64,000 bases of DNA from positions 640,001 through 704,000 of the forward strand of contig NC_019907.1 in assembly GCF_000325745.1 (NCBI RefSeq), written 5' to 3'. A program made the position numbers and the translations under genes. The number at the start of each line of letters is the position of its first letter. Positions within the stretch are counted from its first letter, which is position 1. Below the pieces are notes generated by a model, which made no database searches, was not told the DNA's origin, and worked only from the letters and a program-made list of their open reading frames with translations. Source of the DNA: Liberibacter crescens BT-1. GTDB taxonomy: Bacteria; Pseudomonadota; Alphaproteobacteria; Rhizobiales; Rhizobiaceae. Shown one piece after another: positions 19,876-30,243 of this stretch.

Positions 19876-20757
19876 GTGAGGTTTTTTGTGTTGGATGGTG
19901 TGTTCCATAAATTATTCTTTTTTGGTTTATCTTTAGCTGTATCTGTTTTTCTTACAAGTTGTTCGCAGAAAAAAGATATTGATATAAGTAAGCTTGGCAT
20001 AGAAACGGAATCACCTGAAAAATTATATTATCAGGGATTGGCAAATATTAAGGCTAAAAATTTACCAGAAGCAGCACGAAAATTTGATGCTGTCAATAGA
20101 ATTTCTCCTTTTTCTGAATGGGCTAGAAAATCTCTTGTTATGAGCGTCTTTGTTAAATACAAGGACGCAAAATATAATGATTCTATCACGACAGCTAATT
20201 CTTATATTAAACAATATCCTCGTTCTCAAGATGCTGCATACATTCAATATCTTATTGGATTGTGTTATTATAATCAAATTAATGATGTAACACTTGATCA
20301 ACGTTCTGCAATTTTAACAATTCAGGCTATGGAGCAGATTATCAATGATCATCCTGATTCTGAATATGTTAAAGATGCGAAAGCTAAATTATTATTTGCC
20401 AAGGATCAACTTGCTGGTAAAGAAATGCAGGTTGGTCGTTATTATCTCGAGCGTCGAGAGTATCTTGCAGCAATTTCACGGTTTAGAGTTGTGGTTGAAA
20501 AATATTCTACTACAAATCAGATAGAAGAAGCTCTTGCTAGACTTGCTGAAGCTTATTATGCAATGGGTATTATGAATGAAGTACAAGTTGCAGCTGCAGT
20601 CCTTCATAAGAATTATCCAAATAGTATTTGGTATGCTGATATTTTAAAGTTATTAAAATCTGTTGGTTTGCAGCCAGATGATAAATTTTCTTCATGGATT
20701 TCCAAAGCTAGTAAGAAATGCTCTTTTAAATCATCGTCCACAAATAAACAATGTTAA
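19876..20757 (+). CDS. bamD: Outer membrane assembly lipoprotein BamD (ComL)
   Basis: This essential lipoprotein of the BAM complex folds outer-membrane beta-barrels. The 293-residue product has a signal peptide ending in a lipobox (F-L-T-S-C), then S-P-E-K-L-Y-Y-Q-G and a series of TPR helices, the BamD arrangement. The start is uncertain: GTG at 19876 or the GTG four codons later. The stop overlaps the recN start (TTAATG region), so the two are translationally coupled. Confidence 0.93.
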   Translation: MRFFVLDGVFHKLFFFGLSLAVSVFLTSCSQKKDIDISKLGIETESPEKLYYQGLANIKAKNLPEAARKFDAVNRISPFSEWARKSLVMSVFVKYKDAKYNDSITTANSYIKQYPRSQDAAYIQYLIGLCYYNQINDVTLDQRSAILTIQAMEQIINDHPDSEYVKDAKAKLLFAKDQLAGKEMQVGRYYLERREYLAAISRFRVVVEKYSTTNQIEEALARLAEAYYAMGIMNEVQVAAAVLHKNYPNSIWYADILKLLKSVGLQPDDKFSSWISKASKKCSFKSSSTNKQC

Positions 20758-22426
20758 TACATCTTCTAATACGTGATATTATCTTAATTGAAAATTTAGA
20801 TCTTCGTTTTTCTTCAGGCTTATCTATCTTAAGCGGTGAGACTGGAGCAGGGAAATCTATTTTATTAGATAGTTTATGCCTGGCTCTTGGAGGGAGAGGT
20901 GACGGTCATCTTGTTCGTCATGGTAAGGAACGAGGTCAAGTTATTGCTGTTTTTGATGTAGAAGAGCGTCATCCTGTCAGAAATTTTTTAAATGAAGGTG
21001 GCATAAATAATGAAGGTAATGTGATATTTCGTCGTTTACAATTCATTGATGGTCGTACCAAAGCTTATATAAATGATCAACCGGTAAGCATTCAGTTTAT
21101 GCGTACAGCAAGTCGGTTTTTGGTTGAGAATCATGGTCAAAATGAAGATCATGGGTTATTTGATCTTTCTATGCATCGAAATTTACTGGATATATATGCT
21201 GGTCTTGAAGTAGAGCTTTGTTCTCTTCGGAAATTATATGATTACTGGAAGAAATCTGAGAGTGCAGTGGTGGAATGTAAAAAAAACGCGATATTTATTT
21301 GCGTGATGCTGAGTATTTACGTCTTTCTGTAGAAGAGCTACAAAATCTTGCCGCACAAGAAGAAGAAGAAACGATATTGGCAGAAGTTCGTGCAAATATG
21401 GCAAGAACAGAGCGTAAATTATCTGATCTAAATGAAATTTATGAAGAATTTAATCGATCTTCTTCATCACCAATAACGATTATTACTTCTATATTGCGTC
21501 GTTTGGAGCGTAAAAAATCAGATCTAAATAGTTCTTTTGATGGAATTATTTCTTCTTTGGATGCAGCATTAGAAAAACTGGAAACTGTGCAAATGGAGAT
21601 AGAAACAGTTCTATCCGGGCTTGAGTATGATCCTAAAAAACTGGAGGATATAGAAGAAAGATTGTTTTTATTGCGTGCTGCAAGTCGTAAATATTCAGTA
21701 TCGGTTGTCGAATTACCTTCTTTGACAAAAAAAATGACTGCTGATCTCGCTTATTTTGATGATAGTGTTGATGAGTTGTGTCGCCTTGAAAAAGAATGTT
21801 TATCTGCACAAACTGCCTATTATACCACAGCACAAAATATTTCTGACAAGAGACGAAACGCTGCGGAAGCTATGACAAAAGAAGTGATGACAGAGTTTCC
21901 ATCACTTAAACTTGAACAGGCTTGTTTCATGGTAGAAATAGTATCCAATCAAGAAAATTTTTCTCCAGAGGGTATTGATAGAGTAGAATTTTATGTTCAG
22001 ACCAATGTTGGAGAACGTCCGGGACCATTGATGAAACTGGCTTCAGGTGGTGAGTTATCTCGTGTTTTATTAGCGCTTAAAGTAGTTCTTGCTCATCGAG
22101 GATCAGCACCGACTTTAGTATTTGATGAAATTGATGCAGGAGCAGGTGGTGCTGTTGCTGATGCAATTGGTTTTCGACTTAAGAGGTTAGCTAAAAATGT
22201 TCAGGTTCTTGCAATAACTCATGCACCTCAAGTTGCAGCTCGTGCTGATACACATTTTCTTATTACGAAAACACCTTTATCTACCGATCATCAAAGGATG
22301 GTAACACATGTTACAACAATGACAGAAAAAGAACGTTGCGAGGAGGTTGCCAGAATGTTGGCTGGCACTTATATAACTGAAGAGGCTCGTGCTGCAGCGG
22401 CAAGGCTTTTAAAAGAAGACATATAA
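20751..22426 (+). CDS. recN: DNA repair protein RecN, frameshifted as sequenced
   Basis: This SMC-like ATPase handles double-strand breaks. The N-terminal piece holds Walker A G-E-T-G-A-G-K-S; the C-terminal piece holds the signature L-A-S-G-G-E-L-S-R and Walker B V-F-D-E-I-D-A-G, with coiled coil between. The frame breaks at an A8 tract (21279-21286). One extra A gives [14 protein letters not shown] and a 558-residue protein, normal for RecN. As printed there are two frames, 20751-21332 and 21299-22426. Both halves look intact, which argues for an indel error or slippage rather than old decay. Confidence 0.9.
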
Positions 22427-22478
22427 AGAATTTTTGGTAATTTCAAGTTACAAGGCCGATTATATCGGAATATCTTTG

Positions 22479-24644
22479 ATGATAAGAATGGAAGTATATC
22501 CTGTTCAAAATTTAACAGAAGAGCAGGCAAAACAAGAGCTATCATTTTTATCAACAGCGATAGCCCATCATGATAAACTGTATTACAATGATTCTGCTCC
22601 TGAAATTTCTGATGCTGAATATGATACATTAAAGCAACGTTATTTTGCTCTTGAATCTTATTTTCCACATCTTGTGTTTTATGATAGTCCTTCGTATAGA
22701 GTAGGTTTTACTCCATCTTCAACTTTTGCAAGTGTTGTTCATTCTCAACCGATGTTATCGTTAGATAATAGTTTTTCAGATAGAAACATTGAGGATTTTA
22801 TTTCAGGTATTTATCGTTCTTTAGGAAGACCTGTTGATAATAGTATTGCCTTCACTGTTGAACCCAAAATTGATGGTCTTTCTATTGCCATTCGCTATGA
22901 AAAAGGACAGTTGGTGACAGCTGCAACGCGTGGTGATGGTCTTGTCGGTGAAAATGTTACAAAAAATGTTTTGACGATTGAACAAATTCCTAAAATTTTA
23001 CCAAAGCAAGCACCAGATATTTTGGAAGTACGAGGTGAGATTTATATGGCAAGAAGTGATTTCTTGTTACTCAATGAACAGATGATTTCTGAAGGAAAAA
23101 ATACTTATGCAAGTCCTAGAAATACAGCTTCTGGTTCATTGCGTCAGCTTGATGCACAAATTACTGCAAGTCGTCGGTTGCAGTTTTTTGCTTATGGGTT
23201 GGGAGAAGTTTCTACGGATTTTGTTGATAGCCAATATGAAGCATTGCAAAAATTACGTTCATGGAATTTTCCTATTAATCAATGGCTGAAGAAATTTTAT
23301 AATTTAAAGGATATATTAGCCTATTATCATGAAATTGATTTATCACGACCTCGTTTGGATTATGATATTGATGGAGTCGTTTATAAAGTTGATGATTTTG
23401 TATTACAAAAAAAACTTGGTTCCCGTTCTCGTTCTCCTCGTTGGGCTACTGCGCATAAATTTTTAGCAGAACAGGCTTATACACGTCTTTTGAATATTGA
23501 AATTCAGGTTGGGCGTACAGGAGCTCTTACTCCTGTAGCACGTCTTGAACCGATTACTATTGGTGGAGTTGTAGTTGCGAATGCTACTTTACATAACGAA
23601 GATTATATTAAAGGTTTAGGAGCTTCTGGTGAATTACTGCGTGAAGGCCGTGATATTCGAATAGGAGACATTGTTGTTGTAAATCGTGCTGGTGATGTCA
23701 TTCCACAGGTTATAGATGTTGTTCTTGATCAACGTTCTCCAGATATACAACCTTTTAGATTTCCATCTTTTTGCCCTGTTTGCAAGAGTCATGCTGTTCG
23801 AGATATTGATAGTAAGACAGGAAAAATAGACTCTGTACGTCGTTGTACGGGAAGTTTTATATGCCCTGCTCAAGGTCTAGAACGTCTGAAGCATGTTGTT
23901 TCTCGTAATGCTTTTAATATCAAAGGTTTAGGGGATAAACAAATAGAATTTTTCTTTCATTCTGAAGATCCTTCTTTATATATTAAAAATGCTCCAGATA
24001 TTTTTACTTTGCAACATCGGCAGCAAGAATCAATAACCAAGCTTGAAAATATTTCTGGCTTTGGCAAAGTTAGCGTAAATAAGCTTTATGATGCTATTAA
24101 TGAGAGACGTAGCATTTCTTTAGACAGATTTATTTTTTCTCTTGGTATTCGTCATGTCGGTATAGAAACAGCTAGATGTCTAGCCGAAACTTATGGTTCT
24201 TATAAAAATTTTGAAAGTTCTATAAAACAAGTTCTTTATAAAGAAGAAAATGCATGTAATATGTTAAAATCCGTTCCGTTGGTTGGCGATGTGATTGTTC
24301 ATTCAATTATAGAGTTTTATAAAGAGCCTGGTAACCTTAATGTGATTGATTTACTGTTGCAAGAAGTTAGTTTAAAAGATAACAACCAGGATATTTTTAA
24401 GAAAAAAAGCGCTCTTTCAGGTAAAACAATCGTATTTACAGGTTCTCTTGAAACAATGAACCGTGAGGATGCTAAAATAAAGGCAATACAATTAGGAGCA
24501 AAAGTATCTTCTAGTGTATCACAACTAACAGATATTATCGTCGTTGGAAAAAATCCTGGCTCAAAGGTTTTACAAGGAAACTCTTTGGGAATATCTCTTA
24601 TCAATGAACAGCAATGGATAGACTTTATTAAAAAATCTTTTTAA
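22479..24644 (+). CDS. ligA: NAD-dependent DNA ligase
   Basis: The enzyme seals nicks in replication and repair. Domains in order: Ia ([11 protein letters not shown]), adenylation with K-I-D-G catalytic lysine, OB fold, a four-Cys zinc finger (C-P-V-C-K ... R-C-T-G ... C-P-A), HhH repeats (I-S-G-F-G-K-V) and a C-terminal BRCT ([10 protein letters not shown]). The frame opens with TTG at 22434, but ATG 22479 with GGAA upstream is the more likely start; ATG 22488 is also possible. It ends the bamD-recN-ligA run. Confidence 0.96.
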   Translation: MIRMEVYPVQNLTEEQAKQELSFLSTAIAHHDKLYYNDSAPEISDAEYDTLKQRYFALESYFPHLVFYDSPSYRVGFTPSSTFASVVHSQPMLSLDNSFSDRNIEDFISGIYRSLGRPVDNSIAFTVEPKIDGLSIAIRYEKGQLVTAATRGDGLVGENVTKNVLTIEQIPKILPKQAPDILEVRGEIYMARSDFLLLNEQMISEGKNTYASPRNTASGSLRQLDAQITASRRLQFFAYGLGEVSTDFVDSQYEALQKLRSWNFPINQWLKKFYNLKDILAYYHEIDLSRPRLDYDIDGVVYKVDDFVLQKKLGSRSRSPRWATAHKFLAEQAYTRLLNIEIQVGRTGALTPVARLEPITIGGVVVANATLHNEDYIKGLGASGELLREGRDIRIGDIVVVNRAGDVIPQVIDVVLDQRSPDIQPFRFPSFCPVCKSHAVRDIDSKTGKIDSVRRCTGSFICPAQGLERLKHVVSRNAFNIKGLGDKQIEFFFHSEDPSLYIKNAPDIFTLQHRQQESITKLENISGFGKVSVNKLYDAINERRSISLDRFIFSLGIRHVGIETARCLAETYGSYKNFESSIKQVLYKEENACNMLKSVPLVGDVIVHSIIEFYKEPGNLNVIDLLLQEVSLKDNNQDIFKKKSALSGKTIVFTGSLETMNREDAKIKAIQLGAKVSSSVSQLTDIIVVGKNPGSKVLQGNSLGISLINEQQWIDFIKKSF

Positions 24645-25198
24645 ATTTACTTATCGACAGTAAGATTTTATATTATGCTTTTCAGTTTGGTTTTTAAGGA
24701 TTTTTTTTGTTTAAATCACAAAATATGAATAAATATTTTCACTTTTCATAAAGGACAAAAAAATATAGTATTACTTACTTATTTTTTTATTGTAATAGTC
24801 GTGTTCTTCACAGGCAAAGGAAAAGTTAGAAGTAGATATAGCCATTAATGTTAATAAAAAGAATAGAAGGATATTTTTCATTTTCTTATAGCCACTCCTA
24901 CTTATAAATACACTTAATAATAGATTTTTTTTAACAATAAGTCAAATATTTTTTATATTTTTAGAAGATAAGATGTTTCTTTTTTAAGAAACATACCAAA
25001 TTATTTTAATATTATTTCTATATATATAATGAAATTATCCAACAGGATAATAACATGTTCTTGTTCGAGATGATCAAGCAGCAGGTCATGCTGCTGAGGG
25101 TTATGCTTGTTTTACAAATAAAGCAGGGGGTTATGTTAGTTACTTGTAGGTTTTAAATTTAAGAAAAAACCTATGAATTATCAACTATCCTGAGGATA
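24645..25198. other. Intergenic region with one small peptide gene and a possible protein-tail remnant
   Basis: Besides the small secreted peptide on the - strand (24771-24881), the stretch about 25060-25150 on the + strand reads a glycine/alanine-rich frame (D-D-Q-A-A-G-H-A-A-E-G-Y) to a stop. It looks like the C-terminus of a lost protein, but has no start and no recognised family. Confidence 0.3.
24771..24881 (-). CDS. Putative 36-residue secreted peptide
   Basis: The ATG at 24881 opens 36 codons: M-K-N, an 18-residue hydrophobic core, then F-S-F-A-C followed by a charged tail. This is a classic signal peptide with a Cys right after the cleavage point, although the lipobox is imperfect. 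A GGAG lies about 13 bases upstream. No family was recognised; it may be a small envelope peptide. Confidence 0.4.
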   Translation of the reverse strand: MKNILLFFLLTLMAISTSNFSFACEEHDYYNKKISK

Positions 25199-26581
25199 TT
25201 AATTATCTGTTATTGTATTTTTTTCAAGACGTAATTTATAACTTGCAAAATACATATAAATAATAACCAATACAACAAGTGCGATAATAGAAAGTTGGCT
25301 TATTTTAAAGGCTTGCATGGTAACAGGGGCTAAGATTGCCCAATCTGCCATACCCATCCAACTGTTCATACCCGCTAATTTCATAGCCCATAAACTACCA
25401 AAAATTTCTATGCACCCCATTATGAAGCAAATTTTTAATGCAGCTCTCCAGCCACCGAAATGGTTAGCATAGACTCCTACAGTTCCATTTGAAAAAAACA
25501 TTGGAATGAAGCCAGGGATAATTACAGTTGATGAATTGAAGAGAAACAATACAATAATTGCAAATAACTGTCCTAAAGCTCCCCATATAAATCCCCATAA
25601 TACAGCATTAGGAGAAAAGCCATAAATTGCAGAACAATCAATAGCTAATATCGCACCTGGAATAAGGCGTTGAGAAATTCCTCGGAATGCAATAGAAAGC
25701 TCTGAAACAAACATTTTTACTCCTTCAACTATGATAGTAATTGCCACAGAGAACATCATTCCTGTTTCCAGGATATAGATACTCCAATGTTTTTTTTGTG
25801 CTATTTCTTTCAGAGTATTAAAATCTAAAGTTAATAATATAACTCCCCAAAAAAAAGTCATAATTATTCCAGTTGCTACAGTATGATCGTTAAATAAATT
25901 AAGCCATCCAGGAAGTTGAATATGATTAATATCTTCAGATTTATTGCCAAAATAGGGAGCTAGTTTAAAAGCGATCCAAGAAGCAAATTGTTGTTGATGA
26001 CCAATAGAAAAGCCACTGTTTTTAGTAACTTTTTGAGTTGGTTGGTACATTATATTTGAGCCAATACCCCAATACAGCGCCATTAAAATTGATGAATAAA
26101 TAATTGTTTTCCATAAGTCAGTTTGTAATGTTAAATGAAAGAATGCTACTGTTAATCCTGTTTGTTGAAACATAACTTCACCGCTAAGCATAATAGTACG
26201 TATACCTGTGATGCGGTGTAAAAATACCATAAGAATATTTAATAGAGATGCTAATAGTACTGTATAGCCTACCCAGCTATAATTTTTGCCTATCATATCT
26301 ATAGTGGATATCATAGATACATAAGGATCTATGATTGCTCCATTTATTTTGTATGCTTTTGAAAGTTGGTCAATAATGGGCTTAGTAGTATCTACAAGAA
26401 TATTTGCGCCTATTTTTAAAATTAAAAAGCCTACGATAGTTTTAATAGTGCCTTTAATAATTGATGCAATATCTTTTTTAAGAAGAGAATAGCCTAAAAA
26501 AGAAATCATTCCTAGCATGAACGCTGGCTTAATTATTATCTGATGATGAAAAAAAAATAAGATGTTTAACAGAATTTCCAT
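25199..26581 (-). CDS. ulaA: Ascorbate-type PTS permease EIIC (UlaA/SgaT family), orphan
   Basis: The 460-residue polytopic membrane protein has about 11 helices and UlaA family landmarks: G-E-V-M-F-Q-Q-T-G near the middle, I-P-G-A-I-L-A-I-D-C-S-A-I-Y-G-F-S-P-N-A and a late N-H-F-G-G-W-R. In enterobacteria UlaA takes up ascorbate with EIIB and EIIA partners and phosphorylates it. No EIIA, EIIB, ula catabolic or regulator gene is nearby, and sugar-transporting PTS is generally missing from rhizobia. Function as a phosphotransferase or facilitator is therefore open. GGAG at 26590-26593 fits the ATG at 26581. An inverted repeat lies in its leader (26599-26621). Confidence 0.85.
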   Translation of the reverse strand: MEILLNILFFFHHQIIIKPAFMLGMISFLGYSLLKKDIASIIKGTIKTIVGFLILKIGANILVDTTKPIIDQLSKAYKINGAIIDPYVSMISTIDMIGKNYSWVGYTVLLASLLNILMVFLHRITGIRTIMLSGEVMFQQTGLTVAFFHLTLQTDLWKTIIYSSILMALYWGIGSNIMYQPTQKVTKNSGFSIGHQQQFASWIAFKLAPYFGNKSEDINHIQLPGWLNLFNDHTVATGIIMTFFWGVILLTLDFNTLKEIAQKKHWSIYILETGMMFSVAITIIVEGVKMFVSELSIAFRGISQRLIPGAILAIDCSAIYGFSPNAVLWGFIWGALGQLFAIIVLFLFNSSTVIIPGFIPMFFSNGTVGVYANHFGGWRAALKICFIMGCIEIFGSLWAMKLAGMNSWMGMADWAILAPVTMQAFKISQLSIIALVVLVIIYMYFASYKLRLEKNTITDN

Positions 26582-27065
26582 GAGAATAATCTCCGCGTTT
26601 TTTGATCTTGATAATCAAAAATCAGATATTTTGTGCACACACATAAAATACTTATTTATATAGATAACGAACTTATTCAGCTGGGTAGTATAATATACTA
26701 ACAAAATCAATGAGTTACTATGAAGTATGCCTAAAATCAATCCCTTGAGTGTTAAACACGTTTCTAACTCCTTGTCTTATTATAATCCTTGAGCTTTTTC
26801 TCTCTTGTAAAAAGCCATTTGATCAGATTTTTTTAGAGCAGCAGGAAGAATTGGGTGGAGATTAGAGAAATTACAATAATGGTTAATGGTTAAATTTTAT
26901 GAGTAAGGTATAAAAAGGCTCTCTACATATTCCTGAGTAGATAAATATTATTTTTAGGCTGATATTGAATAGCAATATTTTTTCAAGCAGTATTCATCTT
27001 GTATGAAATTTGAAAAAACAATATCTTTAATCTCTACAATAAGGTAAGTAGAAAGATACTTAAGT
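26582..27065. other. Divergent ulaA/dusA intergenic region
   Basis: No coding frame is supported. It holds the ulaA leader inverted repeat and presumably both promoters. Otherwise nothing distinct. Confidence 0.35.
26599..26621. promoter_or_regulatory. Inverted repeat in the ulaA leader, possible operator
   Basis: TTTTTGAT and ATCAAAAA arms (26599-26606, 26614-26621) flank 7 bases, just upstream of the ulaA ribosome site. It could be an operator or a 5'-UTR hairpin. Confidence 0.35.
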
Positions 27066-28115
27066 ATGTTTATATATCAAGAAGTTAAACACTCTGATCA
27101 AGCAAATACTTCATCGTATCTATATAAGGTTTTTGCAGTTGCACCAATGCTAGATTGGTCAGATCGTCATTATCGATTCTTTGCAAGACTGTTAAGCAAG
27201 AATGCTTTATTATATACAGAAATGATTGTTGCAGATGCAATTTTAAAAGGTAATAAGCAACGCTTATTATCGTTTAGTCCACAAGAACATCCTTTAGCTT
27301 TGCAGATTGGGGGAGCCAATCCTGTTACGCTTGCTACAGCAGCCAAGATAGGAGAAGAATTTGGTTATGATGAAATTAATTTAAATGTTGGTTGTCCATC
27401 AAATAAAGTGCAATCTGGATCTTTTGGTGCTTGTCTTATGTTATTACCAGAACATATTATGGAGTGTGTTTATGCAATAAAGAAAGTGGTTTCTATTCCT
27501 GTTACAATTAAATGTCGTATAGGTGTAGATGATCAAGTTCCTGAGCTTGCGTTGCGTAATTTAATAAAGTCTGTGAAGGCAGCAAGTGTTGACGCTGTCT
27601 GGATTCATGCTCGCAAGGCTTTTTTAAAAGGATTGTCACCGAGTGAAAATCGTAAAGTTCCTCCTTTGAATTATGAAATAATTTATGAAATAAAACGTGA
27701 AAACCCAGATTTGTTTATTGGATTAAATGGTGGTCTTAAAAATGTTCAACATACCCTTCAAGTATTGCCTCATGTTGATGGAGTAATGTTAGGCCGGGCA
27801 TCATATCAGAATAGTACAATACTAACTTCTGTTGATCAATATTTTATAAATCCTTTAACAGGTTCTCATCCTGTTATTGGCGAAGCGCTCGATAAAAATT
27901 TTTGGGATGAAGTATGTACGTCTATGATTTCATATGCTTCCCAACACTTGAATACAGGTGGTCAGTTAAGACAAGTAGTTCGTCATATGCTTGGATTATT
28001 TCAGGGTTTTCCTGGCGTACAGCGTTATCGTCGAATTCTCGGTGTTGAAGCTATTAAACCAGAAGTGATGCCTACAATTATTAAAGATGCTTTTAATTCT
28101 ATCTTATCTGATTAG
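27066..28115 (+). CDS. dusA: tRNA-dihydrouridine synthase A
   Basis: This FMN enzyme reduces uridines 20/20a in the tRNA D-loop. The 349-residue product shows V-A-P-M-L-D-W-S-D near the start, the catalytic-Cys loop N-V-G-C-P-S-N-K-V, K-C-R-I-G-V-D and the FMN-phosphate region G-L-N-G-G ... V-M-L-G-R-A. The R-H-Y-R-F-F and W-I-H-A-R-K-A segments mark the DusA subgroup. Length is normal. Confidence 0.93.
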   Translation: MFIYQEVKHSDQANTSSYLYKVFAVAPMLDWSDRHYRFFARLLSKNALLYTEMIVADAILKGNKQRLLSFSPQEHPLALQIGGANPVTLATAAKIGEEFGYDEINLNVGCPSNKVQSGSFGACLMLLPEHIMECVYAIKKVVSIPVTIKCRIGVDDQVPELALRNLIKSVKAASVDAVWIHARKAFLKGLSPSENRKVPPLNYEIIYEIKRENPDLFIGLNGGLKNVQHTLQVLPHVDGVMLGRASYQNSTILTSVDQYFINPLTGSHPVIGEALDKNFWDEVCTSMISYASQHLNTGGQLRQVVRHMLGLFQGFPGVQRYRRILGVEAIKPEVMPTIIKDAFNSILSD

Positions 28116-28205
28116 ATGATTATTTCCTAATCCATTGATTTTATTATATTTTTTACTTAGATCCCGCATCTTTTCTATAGATTTAGGCGTTTATCCCTAC
28201 CAAGC

Positions 28206-28331
28206 TCAATGAAGTGCTGTAATATAGGCGATAAAAGGTATTACCACAGCACATAAGATTCCTGCTTCATGAGCAAGTTGAGCTATATGGCGGATGTCTA
28301 TTCTTTCTTTTGGCGAGTTTGTAATCAACAT
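28206..28331 (-). pseudogene. Fragment resembling a Cys/Met-metabolism PLP enzyme
   Basis: The 41-codon frame from the ATG at 28331 contains N-S-P-K-E-R-I-D-I-R and I-A-Q-L-A-H-E-A-G-I, reminiscent of the segment before the V-D-N-T-F loop in cystathionine gamma-synthase-like enzymes, and then stops. The resemblance is short and may be chance. Its first 11 codons lie in the repeated 63-bp element. Confidence 0.2.
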
Positions 28332-28363
28332 AAATTAACCTTGATTCGATACCTTGATAATAT
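28301..28363. repeat. 63-bp direct repeat, copy 1
   Basis: It is identical to 30077-30139 at 62 of 63 positions (difference at 28313, g against a). The two copies lie in the same orientation 1,776 bp apart and bracket the AapJ-like gene. On the - strand each contains an ATG preceded by about 32 bases. Confidence 0.9.
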
Positions 28364-28894
28364 AATAAGGTTATTATCCTTCTGGGTAATAACACTCATT
28401 TGTATTTTCCTTGAAATATGGCTTATTGATTATTAATCAGTGTTTTAAAGCCCTGGTTATATCAGTATGAATCCTTGTTTTCTATAATATTTCTTATACT
28501 CATCCTTTGCTTTTTTATTAACCTATACCTGGATTTTCTACTAACCTAAAGCAATGTCATGTTTATTAATGCAATCTTGATATAAGAAGTTAAAATATGC
28601 ACTCAAGCATCATTTAAAAATGATCTTGGGTATCGAAACAGCGCGTCTATTACTATCTATACAGCAATAACAGTACATCTAGTTTCTTTCCCTTTGATAC
28701 CGGCTACTCATCAAAAAGAGAAATACAGTAACCTATTCATAAATAAAATGAAGTCTTGTTAATACAAAACTTTATTCTATGGATTAGGGAAACCGTATTT
28801 CTCTTTTATAATCCTTTCCCAATTGCATTACCTTTGCATTTTGTGGAATTTTTTACTAAAAAGAAATTTTTTTGAAATAATACTCCTTTTAAGA

Positions 28895-29941
28895 TTAAAG
28901 AACGGGTGGTGCATATTGAAGACCACCTTTTTTCCATAGATTATTATAATTGCGTGGAATTTTAAAAGGAGAACCTGAACCGAGATTAGATTCAAAGATC
29001 TCACCATAGTTGCCTACACTCTTAATAATTCTGTATGCCCAATCTTCTGTTAATCCAAGACCACTCCCGAGATTGCTTCTGGGTTCGCGACCTAAAAAAC
29101 GTTTTATAGCAGGCTCATCAGAATTGAGCATTTTATCAACATTTTCTTTTGTTATGCCGAATTCTTCCGCATTCACAAGAGCGAAATGAACCCAAGAAAT
29201 GATGTTAATCCATTGAGTATCGTTTTCTAAAACAGCAGGAGCAAGCGGTTCTTTAGAGATAATTTCTGGAAGGATAATATGTTCGTCTGGTTTTTTTAGA
29301 GTAAGACGCGAAGTATACAATGCAGACTGATCGGTTGTATAAACATCACAGCGGTCTCCTTCATAGGCAGAAATTGCTTCTTCTTCCTTATCATATGCGA
29401 ATATTTTATACGCTATATTATGCGATTTAAAGTAATCAGATGCATTTAATTGATCTGTTGTGCCAGACCAAGTGCATATCGACACATCAGATAATTCGAG
29501 TGCTGATTTAATATTTAATTTTTTCTTTACTAAAAAACCTTGACCATCGTAATAGGTAATCGGATGAAAGCTAAGATGGAGAGATGTATTTCTGCTTAAT
29601 GTATAAGTTGTATTTCTGCTCAATATATCAACGTCACCAGATTGTAAGGCTATAAAGCGTTCTATAGTACTGAGAGGCAGGTATTTGACTTTAGAAGGAT
29701 TGTTAAAAATTGCGGCTGCTATGGCTTTGCAGAAATCGACATCAAAACCTTTCCAGTTTCCTGATGAATCAGGCTGCGAAAAACCAGGAACACCGGTACT
29801 GACACCGCATTTAATAAACCCTCTGTTTTTAATAACATCTAGCATAGAAGCTGATGCGTGTTCAATTATGAATGCCCATAAAAATAATATGGAGATTATA
29901 ATCTTAGTTAAATAAGTATAATTTCTATTTGAAAAAATCAT
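28895..29941 (-). CDS. aapJ: General L-amino-acid ABC transporter periplasmic binding protein (AapJ-like), orphan
   Basis: The 348-residue product has a signal peptide (hydrophobic core about 11-30, A-S-A near the end) and a type-II solute-binding fold: I-K-C-G-V-S-T-G-V-P-G-F-S, W-K-G-F-D-V-D-F-C-K-A-I-A-A-A, R-N-T-T-Y-T-L-S-R-N. These segments are hallmarks of AapJ/BztA. In rhizobia aapJ is followed by aapQMP; here none follows, and the gene is bracketed by 63-bp repeats. It may serve another transporter or be a relic that is still intact. Confidence 0.9.
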   Translation of the reverse strand: MIFSNRNYTYLTKIIISILFLWAFIIEHASASMLDVIKNRGFIKCGVSTGVPGFSQPDSSGNWKGFDVDFCKAIAAAIFNNPSKVKYLPLSTIERFIALQSGDVDILSRNTTYTLSRNTSLHLSFHPITYYDGQGFLVKKKLNIKSALELSDVSICTWSGTTDQLNASDYFKSHNIAYKIFAYDKEEEAISAYEGDRCDVYTTDQSALYTSRLTLKKPDEHIILPEIISKEPLAPAVLENDTQWINIISWVHFALVNAEEFGITKENVDKMLNSDEPAIKRFLGREPRSNLGSGLGLTEDWAYRIIKSVGNYGEIFESNLGSGSPFKIPRNYNNLWKKGGLQYAPPVL

Positions 29942-30076
29942 GGATTAGTTTTCCTAACAGCAAAAATTTTGTTTGAAGTTAATTTCATGGAATCCTTCTA
30001 ACTGTAAGATGCAGATCACGTATAGCAATTATGTCAACATAGAATTTAGATACTGCTTTTAAAGAGAGGACTTCAT

Positions 30077-30139
30077 TTCTTTCTTTTGACGAGTTTGTAA
30101 TCAACATAAATTAACCTTGATTCGATACCTTGATAATAT
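30077..30139. repeat. 63-bp direct repeat, copy 2
   Basis: This is the partner of 28301-28363 with one mismatch (30089). Flanking sequences differ on both sides, so the element boundary is sharp. No terminal inverted repeats or target duplications were seen. Confidence 0.9.
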
Positions 30140-30218
30140 CGTTATTCATTTAAATATATATTGTAAACTAAATATATTCCTCTGCTAGGAACTGCACCTG
30201 CAGTTCAATGCTCTGCTG

Positions 30219-30243
30219 ACTGATTTTCAAAAATCAGTTTTTT
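30219..30243 (+). terminator. Orphan intrinsic terminator
   Basis: ACTGATTTT and AAAATCAGT are exact complements around CA and are followed by a T6 run. The orientation is +, but both nearby genes are on the - strand. A palindrome (GAACTGCA-CC-TGCAGTTC) stands 13 bp upstream. Confidence 0.55.

Larger units (their letters stand above)
28116..28894. other. 780-bp intergenic region with a 63-bp repeat and a gene remnant
   Basis: The region holds repeat copy 1 (28301-28363) and, on the - strand, a 41-codon fragment (28206-28331) described separately. The rest, 28365-28894, shows no frame with a start and family-like content and looks like degraded DNA. Confidence 0.4.

Noticed and set aside
20751-21332. 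Programmed frameshift in recN
   Set aside because: The A8 tract would allow it, but six other core genes show the same missing-base pattern, so a general homopolymer cause is more likely than a recN-specific recoding signal.
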